Shown: positions 26,040 through 33,464, counted from the stretch's first letter. The stretch: 45,517 nt of DNA from Paenibacillus sp. 598K (GCF_003851045.1 NZ_BFBX01000011.1:130483-175999), one strand, 5' to 3'. Translations and numbers: made by a program. Notes: generated from the letters alone by a model not told the origin.

Positions 26040-26324
26040 ATGCCTAAACATCTGCCCAAAGGGATATCCAAGGACGTCTTGCAGGCGGTCAGCAAAAAAA
26101 CCGGCAAGCCGATCAGCGAGCAAGCGGTGAAAAAGCTGGCCAGCGGAGTGACAGCGGACACGATGAAGAGCGAAGCCGAGCTGCGCAAGCTGATCAAGCA
26201 AGTGTCGGCGATGGCCAAGGTGCCGGTGTCGGAGGAGACGATCAACGACATCGTCGGCGTCGTCAAAAAAACCGGCAACATGAATAATATGGAATCGCTG
26301 GTTAAAATGATGCTGAAAAAGTGA
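26040..26324 (+). CDS. Stage VI sporulation protein F-like (SpoVIF)
   Basis: 94 residues, Lys-rich and helical (LPKGISKDVLQAVSKKTGKPI ... MNNMESLVKMMLKK in parts), no membrane segment. I recognise the pattern of SpoVIF (B. subtilis YjcC), a small protein needed for proper coat assembly. In B. subtilis that gene lies elsewhere; here it is between gpsA and yphE. The ATG at 26040 follows TGAGGAGG. Confidence 0.72.
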   Translation: MPKHLPKGISKDVLQAVSKKTGKPISEQAVKKLASGVTADTMKSEAELRKLIKQVSAMAKVPVSEETINDIVGVVKKTGNMNNMESLVKMMLKK

Positions 26325-26333
26325 CAACTGCGT

Positions 26334-26397
26334 GGACAAAAGCGATGGAAGCCGTTTTTTTGTGACAAGCGGCGACCGCAGCTTTTGTCCTTTTTTT
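26334..26397 (+). terminator. Terminator after the spoVIF-like gene, overlapping the next promoter
   Basis: GGACAAAAGC (26334-26343) pairs with GCTTTTGTCC (26381-26390). A T7 run follows; the 37-base loop includes a smaller stem. Confidence 0.7.
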
Positions 26398-26413
26398 GTT
26401 CTGATGCTATAAT
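26385..26413 (+). promoter_or_regulatory. Predicted promoter of the yphE-like gene
   Basis: TTGTCC (26385-26390), 17 bases, extended -10 TG-C-TATAAT (TATAAT at 26408-26413). The -35 lies inside the right arm of the preceding terminator. Confidence 0.6.
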
Positions 26414-26449
26414 AGTTGAGATTATAGCGATGGCAGGAGAAGTGACGCA

Positions 26450-26647
26450 ATGGAAGCAATGGAAGCAATGGATCCAATGACAAAGATGTGGGTATCTTTT
26501 ATCGGCATCGGCTTGATGGCAGTGGCTGCGCTGCTTATTACGGTTGCGCGGACCAAGACCAAGGGAGTTGTTCGGCTCATTTTGTCGATCGTCGCCTTTG
26601 TGCTCTTGCTGCTTGGCATGATATATAGTTTTATCTCCATCATATAG
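26450..26647 (+). CDS. Small two-helix membrane protein, YphE/DUF2768-like
   Basis: 65 residues with two membrane helices (about 12-32 and 42-63) joined by a short basic loop (ARTKTKG). Size, topology and position match B. subtilis yphE. The ATG at 26450 follows CAGGAG by 11 bases; in-frame ATGs at 26459 and 26468 are closer alternatives in sequence but worse in spacing. Confidence 0.72.
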   Translation: MEAMEAMDPMTKMWVSFIGIGLMAVAALLITVARTKTKGVVRLILSIVAFVLLLLGMIYSFISII

Positions 26648-26695
26648 TTTGTCTGGTTGGTTCATCGACAACATTGGGAGGAGGGTTGGCCGCAT

Positions 26696-26992
26696 ATGAT
26701 CGAATTAAAGGGACGCACCATCGAGGCCAAAGTCGAAGCGGAGGCCGGGCTGTCGCTGCTCGACCTGGCGCTCAAGCATAAGGTCGATTGGGGCTTTTCG
26801 TGCACGCGCGGCACATGCGCCCGCTGTCGATGTCTGGTCCTCGAGGGGATGGAGCATCTGGAGGAGATTACCGATGCCGAGTGGGACAGGTTGGATGACG
26901 ACGAGATGGAAGAGGGCTATCGTCTAGGCTGTCAGGCGATCGTCAAGTCTGGCGCCGGTACGATTCGCGCTGTCAATAAAACGTATTTTTAA
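26696..26992 (+). CDS. [2Fe-2S] ferredoxin-type protein 1
   Basis: 98 residues, plant-type ferredoxin fold. Ligand pattern Cys36-X4-Cys41-X2-Cys44 and Cys79, with a fifth Cys at 46. It is acidic in the second half (DDDEMEEG). Known role of the fold: single-electron carrier; the partner is unknown. The ATG at 26696 is preceded by GGGAGGAGGG. It starts a three-gene run with a nucleotidyltransferase-like gene and a second ferredoxin. Confidence 0.85.
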   Translation: MIELKGRTIEAKVEAEAGLSLLDLALKHKVDWGFSCTRGTCARCRCLVLEGMEHLEEITDAEWDRLDDDEMEEGYRLGCQAIVKSGAGTIRAVNKTYF

Positions 26993-27025
26993 GGGGGAAG
27001 CGCCCCTTGTAAGGATGTGTCCGTT

Positions 27026-27634
27026 ATGCGTACGGAAGAAGCAAGCGTTACCGAGAGCCTGGCGGTGATCGCCCGACTGGCCCGAACCGCTGAGGCGGCT
27101 TGGCTGGTCGGCGGCAGCGCCGGGCTGATGCTGCGGGGCCTCTCGCTGCCCCGTCCTCCCAGCGACCTCGATCTGTATGCCGATGAGCCGGATGCGGCGC
27201 GGCTGCATCGGGTGCTGGCGCCTTATGCCATTGATCATCCCGAGCAGAGTCGGACCGAGCTGTACGATTCGGTGCTCAGTCATTATCGGATGGGTTCGCT
27301 GCAGATTGAATTGGTCGGCGGATTTACCATTACTCATGCATCGGGCATCTATCACACGGAGACGCGCGAGGTGCTGCTGCCTGAGGCCGAGTACGAGCAG
27401 GTCGACGGCGGGCGGATCGCCCTCGTGCCGCTCGTGCATGAACTGCTCTTCAATGCGCTGCGGGGCCGCGACGACCGGACGGCGCTGATCGCGGCTGCGA
27501 TCGCTGCCTCTTCGGACCGCGAGAGACACGAGCGATTGCTGCGGACGATCATCGCCCGCAACCGGCTCTCCCCCGAGCTGACGCAGCGGATGACGCGCTG
27601 GGTCGCAGGCGAGAGTCAGGACGGTCAGCGATGA
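27026..27634 (+). CDS. Nucleotidyltransferase-fold protein of unknown role
   Basis: 202 residues. The segment WLVGGSAGLMLRGL then SDLDLYAD is the polymerase-beta superfamily pattern: GGS at 29-31, the metal Asp pair at 47 and 49, and a probable third acidic residue, Glu95, in LQIELVGGF. It resembles stand-alone nucleotidyltransferases (AbiEii / MNT-like) in outline, but no family can be named. The ATG at 27026 lies 10 bases after AAGGA; the GTG at 27017 abuts that site. The stop overlaps the second ferredoxin start (ATGA), so co-translation is likely. Confidence 0.72.
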   Translation: MRTEEASVTESLAVIARLARTAEAAWLVGGSAGLMLRGLSLPRPPSDLDLYADEPDAARLHRVLAPYAIDHPEQSRTELYDSVLSHYRMGSLQIELVGGFTITHASGIYHTETREVLLPEAEYEQVDGGRIALVPLVHELLFNALRGRDDRTALIAAAIAASSDRERHERLLRTIIARNRLSPELTQRMTRWVAGESQDGQR

Positions 27635-27981
27635 AGGCGGAGATAACGTTCCTGCCTGACAACAAGACGATCAGCGTCGCGCCCGGGACGACGGTGATGG
27701 ATGCGGCGCGGCGCGCGGGTATCGCGATCCGTTCGCGCTGTGGCGGGAAGGCGGGGTGTCTTATGTGCAAGGTAACCGATCGCAGCCCGTCTGCCGACGG
27801 CCTGAGTCCTGCTGCCGAGGCGGAGCGTCGCAAGCTGGGCGGCTTGCTGGCAGAGGGGGCCAGGCTCGCCTGTCAGGCTCGCGTCGTCGGCGAGACGGTC
27901 GTCGAAGTGCCCGAAGACCCTCTCAAGGCGGCGATTCGTCGTCGGCTGGCAGAGGCGCAGCAGGAGGATGAATTGTGGTAG
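27631..27981 (+). CDS. [2Fe-2S] ferredoxin-type protein 2
   Basis: 116 residues. Ligand pattern Cys37-X5-Cys43-X2-Cys46 and Cys81 in a plant-type fold, with a charged C-terminal extension (AAIRRRLAEAQQEDELW). The spacing differs from ferredoxin 1 (X5 against X4), so the pair is not a recent duplication. It overlaps the nucleotidyltransferase gene by four bases and is followed closely by the yphF-like lipoprotein. Confidence 0.85.
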   Translation: MKAEITFLPDNKTISVAPGTTVMDAARRAGIAIRSRCGGKAGCLMCKVTDRSPSADGLSPAAEAERRKLGGLLAEGARLACQARVVGETVVEVPEDPLKAAIRRRLAEAQQEDELW

Positions 27982-27995
27982 CAAGGAGGCATATG

Positions 27996-28727
27996 ATGAA
28001 AATGACGAAACGGTGGGGGCTTGTCGTCGTCCTGACGGCGATGGCGGCGCTGCTGGGTGGCTGTCTCTACCCCAAGGACAACCTCGCGCAAAACCAGGGC
28101 TCCGTCCGCGAGGCAGTGCGCAATATGCAAGGGGTCATTGAGGAATACCAGACGCGCACAGGTCTGTTGCCGATTATGAACAGCGATGCGCAGACGCCGA
28201 CGTACGAAAAATACCGGATCGACATGAAGAAGCTGCAGGAGCTCGGCTATATCGGCGATATTCCGTCGATCTCGTTCGAGAAGGGCGGCCATTACTACTT
28301 TATGATCATCAACGAGACGACGGAGCCGTCGGTGAAGCTGATGGATCTCGTTCTGTTCCAGCGGATCAACGAGATCGAGCAGGCGATCCGCGAAAAGACG
28401 ACCACAGGCGGCGAGCTGCCGCTGGGCGAGCTGGCCTACCCGGGCTTCTATCGGATCGACTATAGTCAGCTGACGATCAAGGAGCCGCAGCTTCGCAGCG
28501 TGTTCTCCGGCAGCTTTATTACAGCGATGCTTGACGAGCAAGGGAACGTCTACGCCGATTATGGCGCTGATCTCGCTCGGCTGATCCGTGAGAAAGCGCT
28601 TGAGCCGGAGAGCGGCGCCGATCTGAGACCGTTGCTTGCGGCTAACTCCGATTATGTGCCGGTGAAAGGCCCGGTTTACCATCTCGTCGACGGCGACGTG
28701 CAGGCTGTAGTGGTGGCGGCGCCCTGA
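27996..28727 (+). CDS. yphF: Lipoprotein YphF-like
   Basis: 243 residues. The lipobox LLGGC near residue 26 marks a lipid-anchored exported protein; the mature part has no known catalytic motif. Length and position just before spoIVA agree with B. subtilis yphF. AAGGAGG precedes two adjacent ATGs (27993, 27996); the second has better spacing. The gene ends in an ordinary terminator region. Confidence 0.75.
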   Translation: MKMTKRWGLVVVLTAMAALLGGCLYPKDNLAQNQGSVREAVRNMQGVIEEYQTRTGLLPIMNSDAQTPTYEKYRIDMKKLQELGYIGDIPSISFEKGGHYYFMIINETTEPSVKLMDLVLFQRINEIEQAIREKTTTGGELPLGELAYPGFYRIDYSQLTIKEPQLRSVFSGSFITAMLDEQGNVYADYGADLARLIREKALEPESGADLRPLLAANSDYVPVKGPVYHLVDGDVQAVVVAAP

Positions 28728-28794
28728 GCGTCTAATGGCGCCTGACCCGGCCGTCTGTGGCGGAGCGAGCTTGCGCGGGACCATTGGCTCTCCT

Positions 28795-28833
28795 AACCTT
28801 TCTTCTGCTTTCGAGCAGAGAGAAAGGTTTTTT
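28795..28833 (+). terminator. Rho-independent terminator after the yphF-like gene
   Basis: A long stem (28795-28809 with 28814-28829, one bulged base) is capped by a UUCG tetraloop and followed by T6. Confidence 0.88.
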
Positions 28834-29118
28834 GGCGTTCACGCTCCAGGGTAGGCATACGAGATGGTCTCGACTCATATAACGAATCTTGGAAGGTGCG
28901 AGCACGTTCTTGTCCGAAGATTCTCGTAAACGAATCGGCATAAAACTCGTACTGGCACATATGATGTTACTAGTCCAAATTGATGTACGAGTTACGTTGC
29001 TTGCCAATGCACCGCAAGTAACCCCGGCGGCGAGCCTGGCGATGATCGCCACCAACTAGCGCATGAGCCAAAGTCGCAGCACCTTGTACTCGGAAATTTC
29101 ATTGGGAGGGGATATTCA
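28834..29118 (+). other. spoIVA upstream region, with a possible 49-codon ORF at 28910-29059
   Basis: 285 bases without a firm gene. A TTG-started frame at 28910-29059 reads MSEDSRKRIGIKLVLAHMML and ends in LAMIATN, with GGAAGGTG about 10 bases upstream. It has one weakly hydrophobic stretch and may be chance. spoIVA is expected to use a SigE promoter. CATA-type -10 candidates occur near 28857 and 28958, but no partner -35 is convincing. Confidence 0.3.
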
Positions 29119-30597
29119 GTGGAGAAAGTGGACATTTTCAAAGACATTGCCGAGCGAACTGGTGGGGATATTTACCTCGGTGTCGTCGGTGCGGTCCGCA
29201 CAGGCAAATCGACCTTCATCAAGCGGTTTATGGAAACGGTGGTACTGCCTAATATTACAAGCGAGTCCGATCGCGTCCGCGCCGTCGACGAGTTGCCGCA
29301 AAGCGCAGCCGGCAAAACCATCATGACAACGGAGCCGAAGTTTGTGCCCAATCAGGCGGTCCAGATCCATGTCACAGAGGGACTCGAGGTCAATGTCCGT
29401 CTCGTCGACTGCGTCGGCTATGCCGTGGAAGGCGCGAAGGGCTACGAGGATGAGAATGGTCCGCGGATGATCTCGACGCCGTGGTTCGAAGAGCCGATCC
29501 CGTTCCAGGAGGCCGCAGAGATCGGCACGCGCAAGGTCATCCAGGAGCACTCCACGCTGGGCGTCGTCATCACGACAGACGGCTCGATCGCAGAGATCGC
29601 CAGAAACTCTTACGTAGAGGCCGAGGAGCGCGTCATCAACGAGCTGAAGGAGGTCGGCAAGCCGTTCGTCCTGATCGTCAACTCGACCAAGCCTCGCAGC
29701 GAAGAAGCGCTGCAGCTCCGCAACGAGCTCCAGACCAAATATGATATTCCGGTGATGACGATGAGCGTCGCGACGATGGGCGAGGACGAAGTGATGTCCG
29801 TGCTGCGCGAAGTGCTCTATGAGTTCCCGGTACACGAAGTTAACGTCAACCTGCCGAGCTGGGTTATGGTTCTCCAGGAAAACCATTGGGTGCGCAGCAA
29901 CTACGAAAACTCTGTACGGGACACGGTGAAGGATATCCGCCGTCTGCGCGATGTAGATCGCGTCGTCGAGCAGTTCATGGAATATGAATTTATCGATCAC
30001 GCCGGCTTGAGCGGCATGAATATGGGGCAAGGCGTCGCCGAGATCGACCTGTACGCGCCGGATGAGCTCTATGATCAGATCCTCATGGAGGTCGTCGGCG
30101 TTGAGATACGCGGCAAGGATCATCTGCTCCAGCTGATGCAGGAGTTCGCTCACGCCAAGCGCGAGTACGACCGCTTTGCGGAAGCGCTGGAGATGGTCAA
30201 GACGACGGGCTACGGCATCGCCGCGCCGACGCTGGCGGAGATGGCGCTCGACGATCCGGAGCTGATCCGCCAAGGCTCGCGCTTCGGCGTCAGGCTCAAG
30301 GCGACAGCCCCTTCAATCCATATGATCCGCGTCGACGTCGAGTCGGAGTTCGCGCCGATCATCGGCACCGAAAAGCAGAGCGAAGAGCTGGTGCGCTACT
30401 TGATGCAAGATTTCGAGAACGACCCGATTAAAATCTGGGAGTCCGATATTTTCGGCCGCTCGCTCCACTCGATTGTTCGCGAAGGCATCCAAGGCAAGAT
30501 CGCGATGATGCCGGACAATGCGCGCTACAAGCTGCAGGAGACGCTCGGACGGATTATCAACGAAGGCTCGGGCGGGTTGATCGCGATTATCCTCTAG
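29119..30597 (+). CDS. spoIVA: Stage IV sporulation protein A (coat basement ATPase)
   Basis: 492 residues, the same length as in B. subtilis. SpoIVA binds ATP and polymerises on the outer forespore membrane as the base of the coat. Walker A GAVRTGKST (about 27-35), switch-like DCVGYAVEGAKGYEDENGPR, long middle and C-terminal domains, end in GSGGLIAIIL. The GTG start at 29119 follows GGGAGGGG. Monocistronic by its flanking terminators. Confidence 0.97.
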   Translation: MEKVDIFKDIAERTGGDIYLGVVGAVRTGKSTFIKRFMETVVLPNITSESDRVRAVDELPQSAAGKTIMTTEPKFVPNQAVQIHVTEGLEVNVRLVDCVGYAVEGAKGYEDENGPRMISTPWFEEPIPFQEAAEIGTRKVIQEHSTLGVVITTDGSIAEIARNSYVEAEERVINELKEVGKPFVLIVNSTKPRSEEALQLRNELQTKYDIPVMTMSVATMGEDEVMSVLREVLYEFPVHEVNVNLPSWVMVLQENHWVRSNYENSVRDTVKDIRRLRDVDRVVEQFMEYEFIDHAGLSGMNMGQGVAEIDLYAPDELYDQILMEVVGVEIRGKDHLLQLMQEFAHAKREYDRFAEALEMVKTTGYGIAAPTLAEMALDDPELIRQGSRFGVRLKATAPSIHMIRVDVESEFAPIIGTEKQSEELVRYLMQDFENDPIKIWESDIFGRSLHSIVREGIQGKIAMMPDNARYKLQETLGRIINEGSGGLIAIIL

Positions 30598-30604
30598 TTC
30601 CATT

Positions 30605-30645
30605 AAGTCCATGCTTGCCCATAACCGGGAGAGCATGGGCTTTTT
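30605..30645 (+). terminator. Rho-independent terminator after spoIVA
   Basis: 11-bp stem (30605-30615 / 30632-30642, one G.U) followed by T5. Confidence 0.82.
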
Positions 30646-30829
30646 GCGTTGAAAAAGACGCCTCTGGCACCACGCCAAGGGGTATTTGTGTGAAAACTTC
30701 TTAATCTACTTGAAATTCCGAAACGCCTGTATTACTATAAATTTGTTGTGAATCAAGGTATAAAAACAATTGATTCGGTTAAACAGAATGATATTGGAGC
30801 GACAGAAAGATTCAGAGGAGGTGAATACA

Positions 30830-31105
30830 TTGAACAAAACAGACTTGATTGCTAAAGTGGCTGAAGCAACTGAACTTTCCAAGAAAGATGCGACAAAAGC
30901 AGTAGACGCTGTTTTTGATGCTATCTCTGATGCGCTGCAAAGCGGAGACAAGGTTCAATTGGTAGGCTTTGGCAACTTCGAGGTTCGTGAGCGTTCCGCC
31001 CGCAAAGGCCGCAACCCACAGACCGGCGAAGAGATCGAGATCGCTGCGAGCAAGATGCCAGCGTTCAAGCCAGGCAAATCCCTGAAGGATCTCGTTTCGA
31101 ACTAA
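30830..31105 (+). CDS. hbs: DNA-binding protein HU
   Basis: 91 residues. It binds and bends DNA as a dimer, a major nucleoid protein. The signature is intact: [20 protein letters not shown] then TGEEIEI and [10 protein letters not shown]. The start is a TTG at 30830, seven bases after AGAGGAGGTG; a GTG at 30821 lies inside that site. Base use is more AT-rich than neighbours, typical of a highly expressed gene. The 180 bases upstream hold several -10-like TATAAA stretches but no clear full promoter. Confidence 0.97.
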   Translation: MNKTDLIAKVAEATELSKKDATKAVDAVFDAISDALQSGDKVQLVGFGNFEVRERSARKGRNPQTGEEIEIAASKMPAFKPGKSLKDLVSN

Positions 31106-31116
31106 GACGATGACCG

Positions 31117-31146
31117 ACGTCCGAATGATTCTGTTCGGACGTTTTT
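31117..31146 (+). terminator. Rho-independent terminator after hbs
   Basis: Perfect 9-bp stem (31117-31125 / 31134-31142), 8-base loop, T run. Confidence 0.88.
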
Positions 31147-31182
31147 GCTTCAGTCTCATTTACAAATCCTTCATGCGATCTA

Positions 31183-31211
31183 TTGACTTTTTCCTTTATT
31201 TTCGGTAGACT
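31183..31211 (+). promoter_or_regulatory. Predicted promoter of the repeat leader and tRNA-Pro
   Basis: TTGACT (31183-31188), 17-base spacer, TAGACT (31206-31211). Transcription would begin near 31218, just ahead of the first repeat arm. Confidence 0.6.
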
Positions 31212-31229
31212 CGACTTTGCATCGATGAA

Positions 31230-31443
31230 GTGATCAAAAGCGCACTTTTTTAACAACCTATTTAAATACGGGTTAAAAAAGGGCGGTTTTCAGCACCGAG
31301 AAGGTTGGAGGCAGGAGGAAATGAGGAGCGGAGCGTAGTTGAGACTACGTGAGCACCGGAAGTTCATCATGCATTCAAGATTCGACGTCGAGTACACTTC
31401 TCCGAGTTGCTTCGTGATCAAAAGCGCACTTTTTTAACAACCT
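31230..31443 (+). repeat. Leader with 30-bp direct repeats and a central inverted arm
   Basis: The 30 bases at 31230-31259 recur exactly at 31414-31443, ending four bases before the tRNA. A third segment (31272-31296) is complementary, 21 of 25 positions, to both 31230-31254 and 31414-31438. It can pair with either copy but not both. Between the arms lie CGTAGT-TGAG-ACTACG (31334-31349) and the palindrome TCGACGTCGA (31382-31391). There is no coding frame of note. It may be a dispersed intergenic element or a switch in the tRNA leader. Confidence 0.8.
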
Positions 31444-31447
31444 TTAT

Positions 31448-31524
31448 CGGGGTATGGCGCAGCCTGGTAGCGCGCACCCTTGGGGTGGGTGAGGTCGCAG
31501 GTTCAAATCCTGTTACTCCGACCA
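31448..31524 (+). tRNA. tRNA-Pro (anticodon GGG)
   Basis: 77 bases with encoded CCA. Acceptor stem CGGGGTA / TACTCCG, D arm GCGC...GCGC with GGTAG, anticodon stem CACCC / GGGTG around loop TTGGGGT (anticodon GGG, reading CCC and CCU), and T arm with loop TTCAAAT. All stems pair, with only G.U exceptions. Confidence 0.96.
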
Positions 31525-31536
31525 GTTACATAACTT

Positions 31537-31581
31537 ACGGACTGCCTTCACTGACCGGTTTCCGGCGGGAAGGCCGTTTTT
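31537..31581 (+). terminator. Terminator between tRNA-Pro and mtrB
   Basis: ACGG (31537-31540) and GCCTTC (31543-31548) pair with GAAGGC-CGT (31569-31577), with CCGG/CCGG nested inside and a T run after. It implies partial or full separation of tRNA and mtrB transcription. Confidence 0.65.
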
Positions 31582-31606
31582 CTTTCGATACAGGGAGGGT
31601 CAAGCG

Positions 31607-31828
31607 ATGGATACAACGAACGGCGATTACATTGTTGTGAAGGCTAAGGAGCAAGGCGTGCAGGTGATCGGTCTGACGCGTGGATTGGATACCAAGTTTC
31701 ACCACACCGAGAAGCTTGATCGCGGCGAGGTGCTGATCGCTCAATTTACGGATCACACGTCGGCCATCAAGATCAGAGGCAAGGCTACGGTGATGACCAA
31801 GTACGGCTCGGTCGATACCGATAACTAA
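31607..31828 (+). CDS. mtrB: trp RNA-binding attenuation protein TRAP
   Basis: 73 residues, family length. TRAP forms an 11-mer ring that, loaded with tryptophan, wraps RNA carrying (G/U)AG triplets and ends trp operon transcription. Family residues are present: [45 protein letters not shown] 31607 after AGGGAGGG. B. subtilis mtrA (folE) is absent upstream; a tRNA gene sits there. A matching target leader is present at 42009-42226. Confidence 0.96.
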   Translation: MDTTNGDYIVVKAKEQGVQVIGLTRGLDTKFHHTEKLDRGEVLIAQFTDHTSAIKIRGKATVMTKYGSVDTDN

Positions 31829-31850
31829 GCAGGCATAGCCTGCTTTTTTT
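31829..31850 (+). terminator. Rho-independent terminator after mtrB
   Basis: GCAGGC / GCCTGC with loop ATA and T7, starting at the base after the stop. Confidence 0.85.
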
Positions 31851-31927
31851 GTTATACAATGTAGTATGGGGCCTGACCGTTGCACCAAACGCCGGTTCCT
31901 GCGATTATGACCCGTAGGAGGCGCGGC

Positions 31928-32491
31928 ATGCGAATATGGAAAACGTTACTGCTCTCGGTTGCTCTCGCTTTAACGGCGACCTATCTGCTGGCTTCCTTGC
32001 CGGAATCAAACGCCGTAGGATCAAGCCAGCCGCAGGAGGCGCAAGTATTCCTGCCTAGCCAAGCAACGTCGCTCGACTTCGACAATGTGGTCGATGTGCT
32101 CGGCTCGGAGTCGTGGCGCAACGGACTGAAGCGGGTCGTCTGGAGCCATGCTGAGCTCGCGGTAGACTATGCTGTGCCGCGACAGGCCGCGGCAGACGAT
32201 TTGAACGCCGACCTGCTGGCCTTGTTGAAGCTGGCGATGGTACAGCTCGATAATGTCGAGCGCGTGCGCGTACGTTTCGTAGAGACCGCTTCGGGCAGCG
32301 TGCAGACTGGCGCCGATGGCAAGCGCCCGGCGCTGCTGCTCGCCGCTGACGTTCGCCGCACAGATAGCGAGCTGGCGCGTTATCTCGCTAACCTGTCGCA
32401 GGGCGATATGCTGCAGCCGCAGTGGCGAGAGCTGTTTCGTCTGCGGGTTACGCCGGAGTGGGAGCGTCGTTTCGGTCCATTGGTCGATTAG
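31928..32491 (+). CDS. Exported or membrane-anchored protein of unknown function
   Basis: 187 residues. An N-terminal signal-like helix (about 5-24, KTLLLSVALALTATYLLASL) is followed by a 160-residue domain with no recognised motif; no Cys for lipid attachment. ATG 31928 has TAGGAGG six bases upstream; earlier in-frame starts (31907, 31880) lack one. It lies between mtrB and hepS, and the hepS promoter is downstream of it. Confidence 0.72.
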   Translation: MRIWKTLLLSVALALTATYLLASLPESNAVGSSQPQEAQVFLPSQATSLDFDNVVDVLGSESWRNGLKRVVWSHAELAVDYAVPRQAAADDLNADLLALLKLAMVQLDNVERVRVRFVETASGSVQTGADGKRPALLLAADVRRTDSELARYLANLSQGDMLQPQWRELFRLRVTPEWERRFGPLVD

Positions 32492-32556
32492 CCGATGCGC
32501 AGAGTGGGCCTCGCTTCGCGAGGGCACACTTTTGATATACTTCTGAATTTGTAATG

Positions 32557-32565
32557 TGCTATAAT
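32557..32565 (+). promoter_or_regulatory. Extended -10 promoter of the hepS-hepT operon
   Basis: TGCTATAAT, with TATAAT at 32560-32565, 63 bases ahead of the hepS start. No good -35 is visible. Confidence 0.5.
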
Positions 32566-32627
32566 AATTTAGATATTGGCTTGACAACCTCGCTAATGAG
32601 GATGACTGCTGTTCGGAGGCTTGACCG

Positions 32628-33464
32628 ATGATACCTTACAGAATACCTGAGCTTGCCACCAAATATATAGCCTATGACATGATACATCGTTACACCGGTC
32701 TCCCCCCCTTCTCAGAGGCGCGCACGCGATTGTTGTATGCTGCTCTGGCTCTGGAGTCCGAGCACAGCGAGCTCTATGCGCTCGTCGTCGGGTTGCTGCA
32801 GCTGGGGCTGGACACGCATGACTGGATCGATACGGACCGCGATGCCGGCTCCGAGGCCGAGATGCGCTCTCGCCAGATGAAGGTGCTGGGAGGCGATTAC
32901 TTCAGCGGGCGATTTTATCATCTGCTGGCGCAAGCCGGACAACGTGAGAGGATTCACAAGCTCAGCGAAGCGGTATGCGAGATCAACCGACTGAAGATGG
33001 ATCACTACGTAGATATGCAGCGAGCGCAGATGGATAGCGAGCGTTATATCGGGTATGGCGTGGCTCAGCGTTCGGCGCTGCTGCTGGCGTTTGCGGACCT
33101 GGTGAGCGGCGAGACCGCGACGCGCTGGCAGGAGCTGGTCGAGATCGTAAGCCGGGCAGAGCTGCTCGCTGCCGAGCTGGACAGACTGCATGACGAGGTC
33201 GGCTTTCATTGGGGCCTGGGCTACTGGATGCTGCTGGAGGAGCAGCGCGCCGATGGTCGAGGCGAGTCTGTAGAGCTGCATCCGGCGTATCGCGCTTCGG
33301 CGTATGAGAGACTGTGCGACGAGCTGAGACGCGCCGTGGCGCTGTTGCACGACGAGGCCGACCGTCTGCCGGACGAGAGGCTTGCTGACGAGCTCCGCCG
33401 CATCGGCGAGCTCCTGTTGGCGACGCTTGTCCTGCCGGCCCCCGCATTCAACGAGACGAGGTGA
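32628..33464 (+). CDS. hepS: Heptaprenyl diphosphate synthase component 1
   Basis: 278 residues. The family signature KVLGGDYFSGRFYHLLA is at about residues 85-101; the rest is all-helical. HepS is the non-catalytic subunit that, with HepT, makes the C35 side chain of menaquinone-7. HepT is encoded at 36530. The ATG at 32628 follows CGGAGG. It is the first gene of a six-gene run. Confidence 0.9.
   Translation: MIPYRIPELATKYIAYDMIHRYTGLPPFSEARTRLLYAALALESEHSELYALVVGLLQLGLDTHDWIDTDRDAGSEAEMRSRQMKVLGGDYFSGRFYHLLAQAGQRERIHKLSEAVCEINRLKMDHYVDMQRAQMDSERYIGYGVAQRSALLLAFADLVSGETATRWQELVEIVSRAELLAAELDRLHDEVGFHWGLGYWMLLEEQRADGRGESVELHPAYRASAYERLCDELRRAVALLHDEADRLPDERLADELRRIGELLLATLVLPAPAFNETR

Noticed and set aside
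31230..31443. CRISPR-like repeats
   Set aside because: Only two copies of the 30-bp repeat, 184 bases apart, with no spacer periodicity and no cas genes.
31414..31447. rrn-type boxA antitermination site just before tRNA-Pro
   Set aside because: CTTTTTTAACAA is loosely boxA-like, but the usual Gram-positive form is not matched and no rRNA follows.
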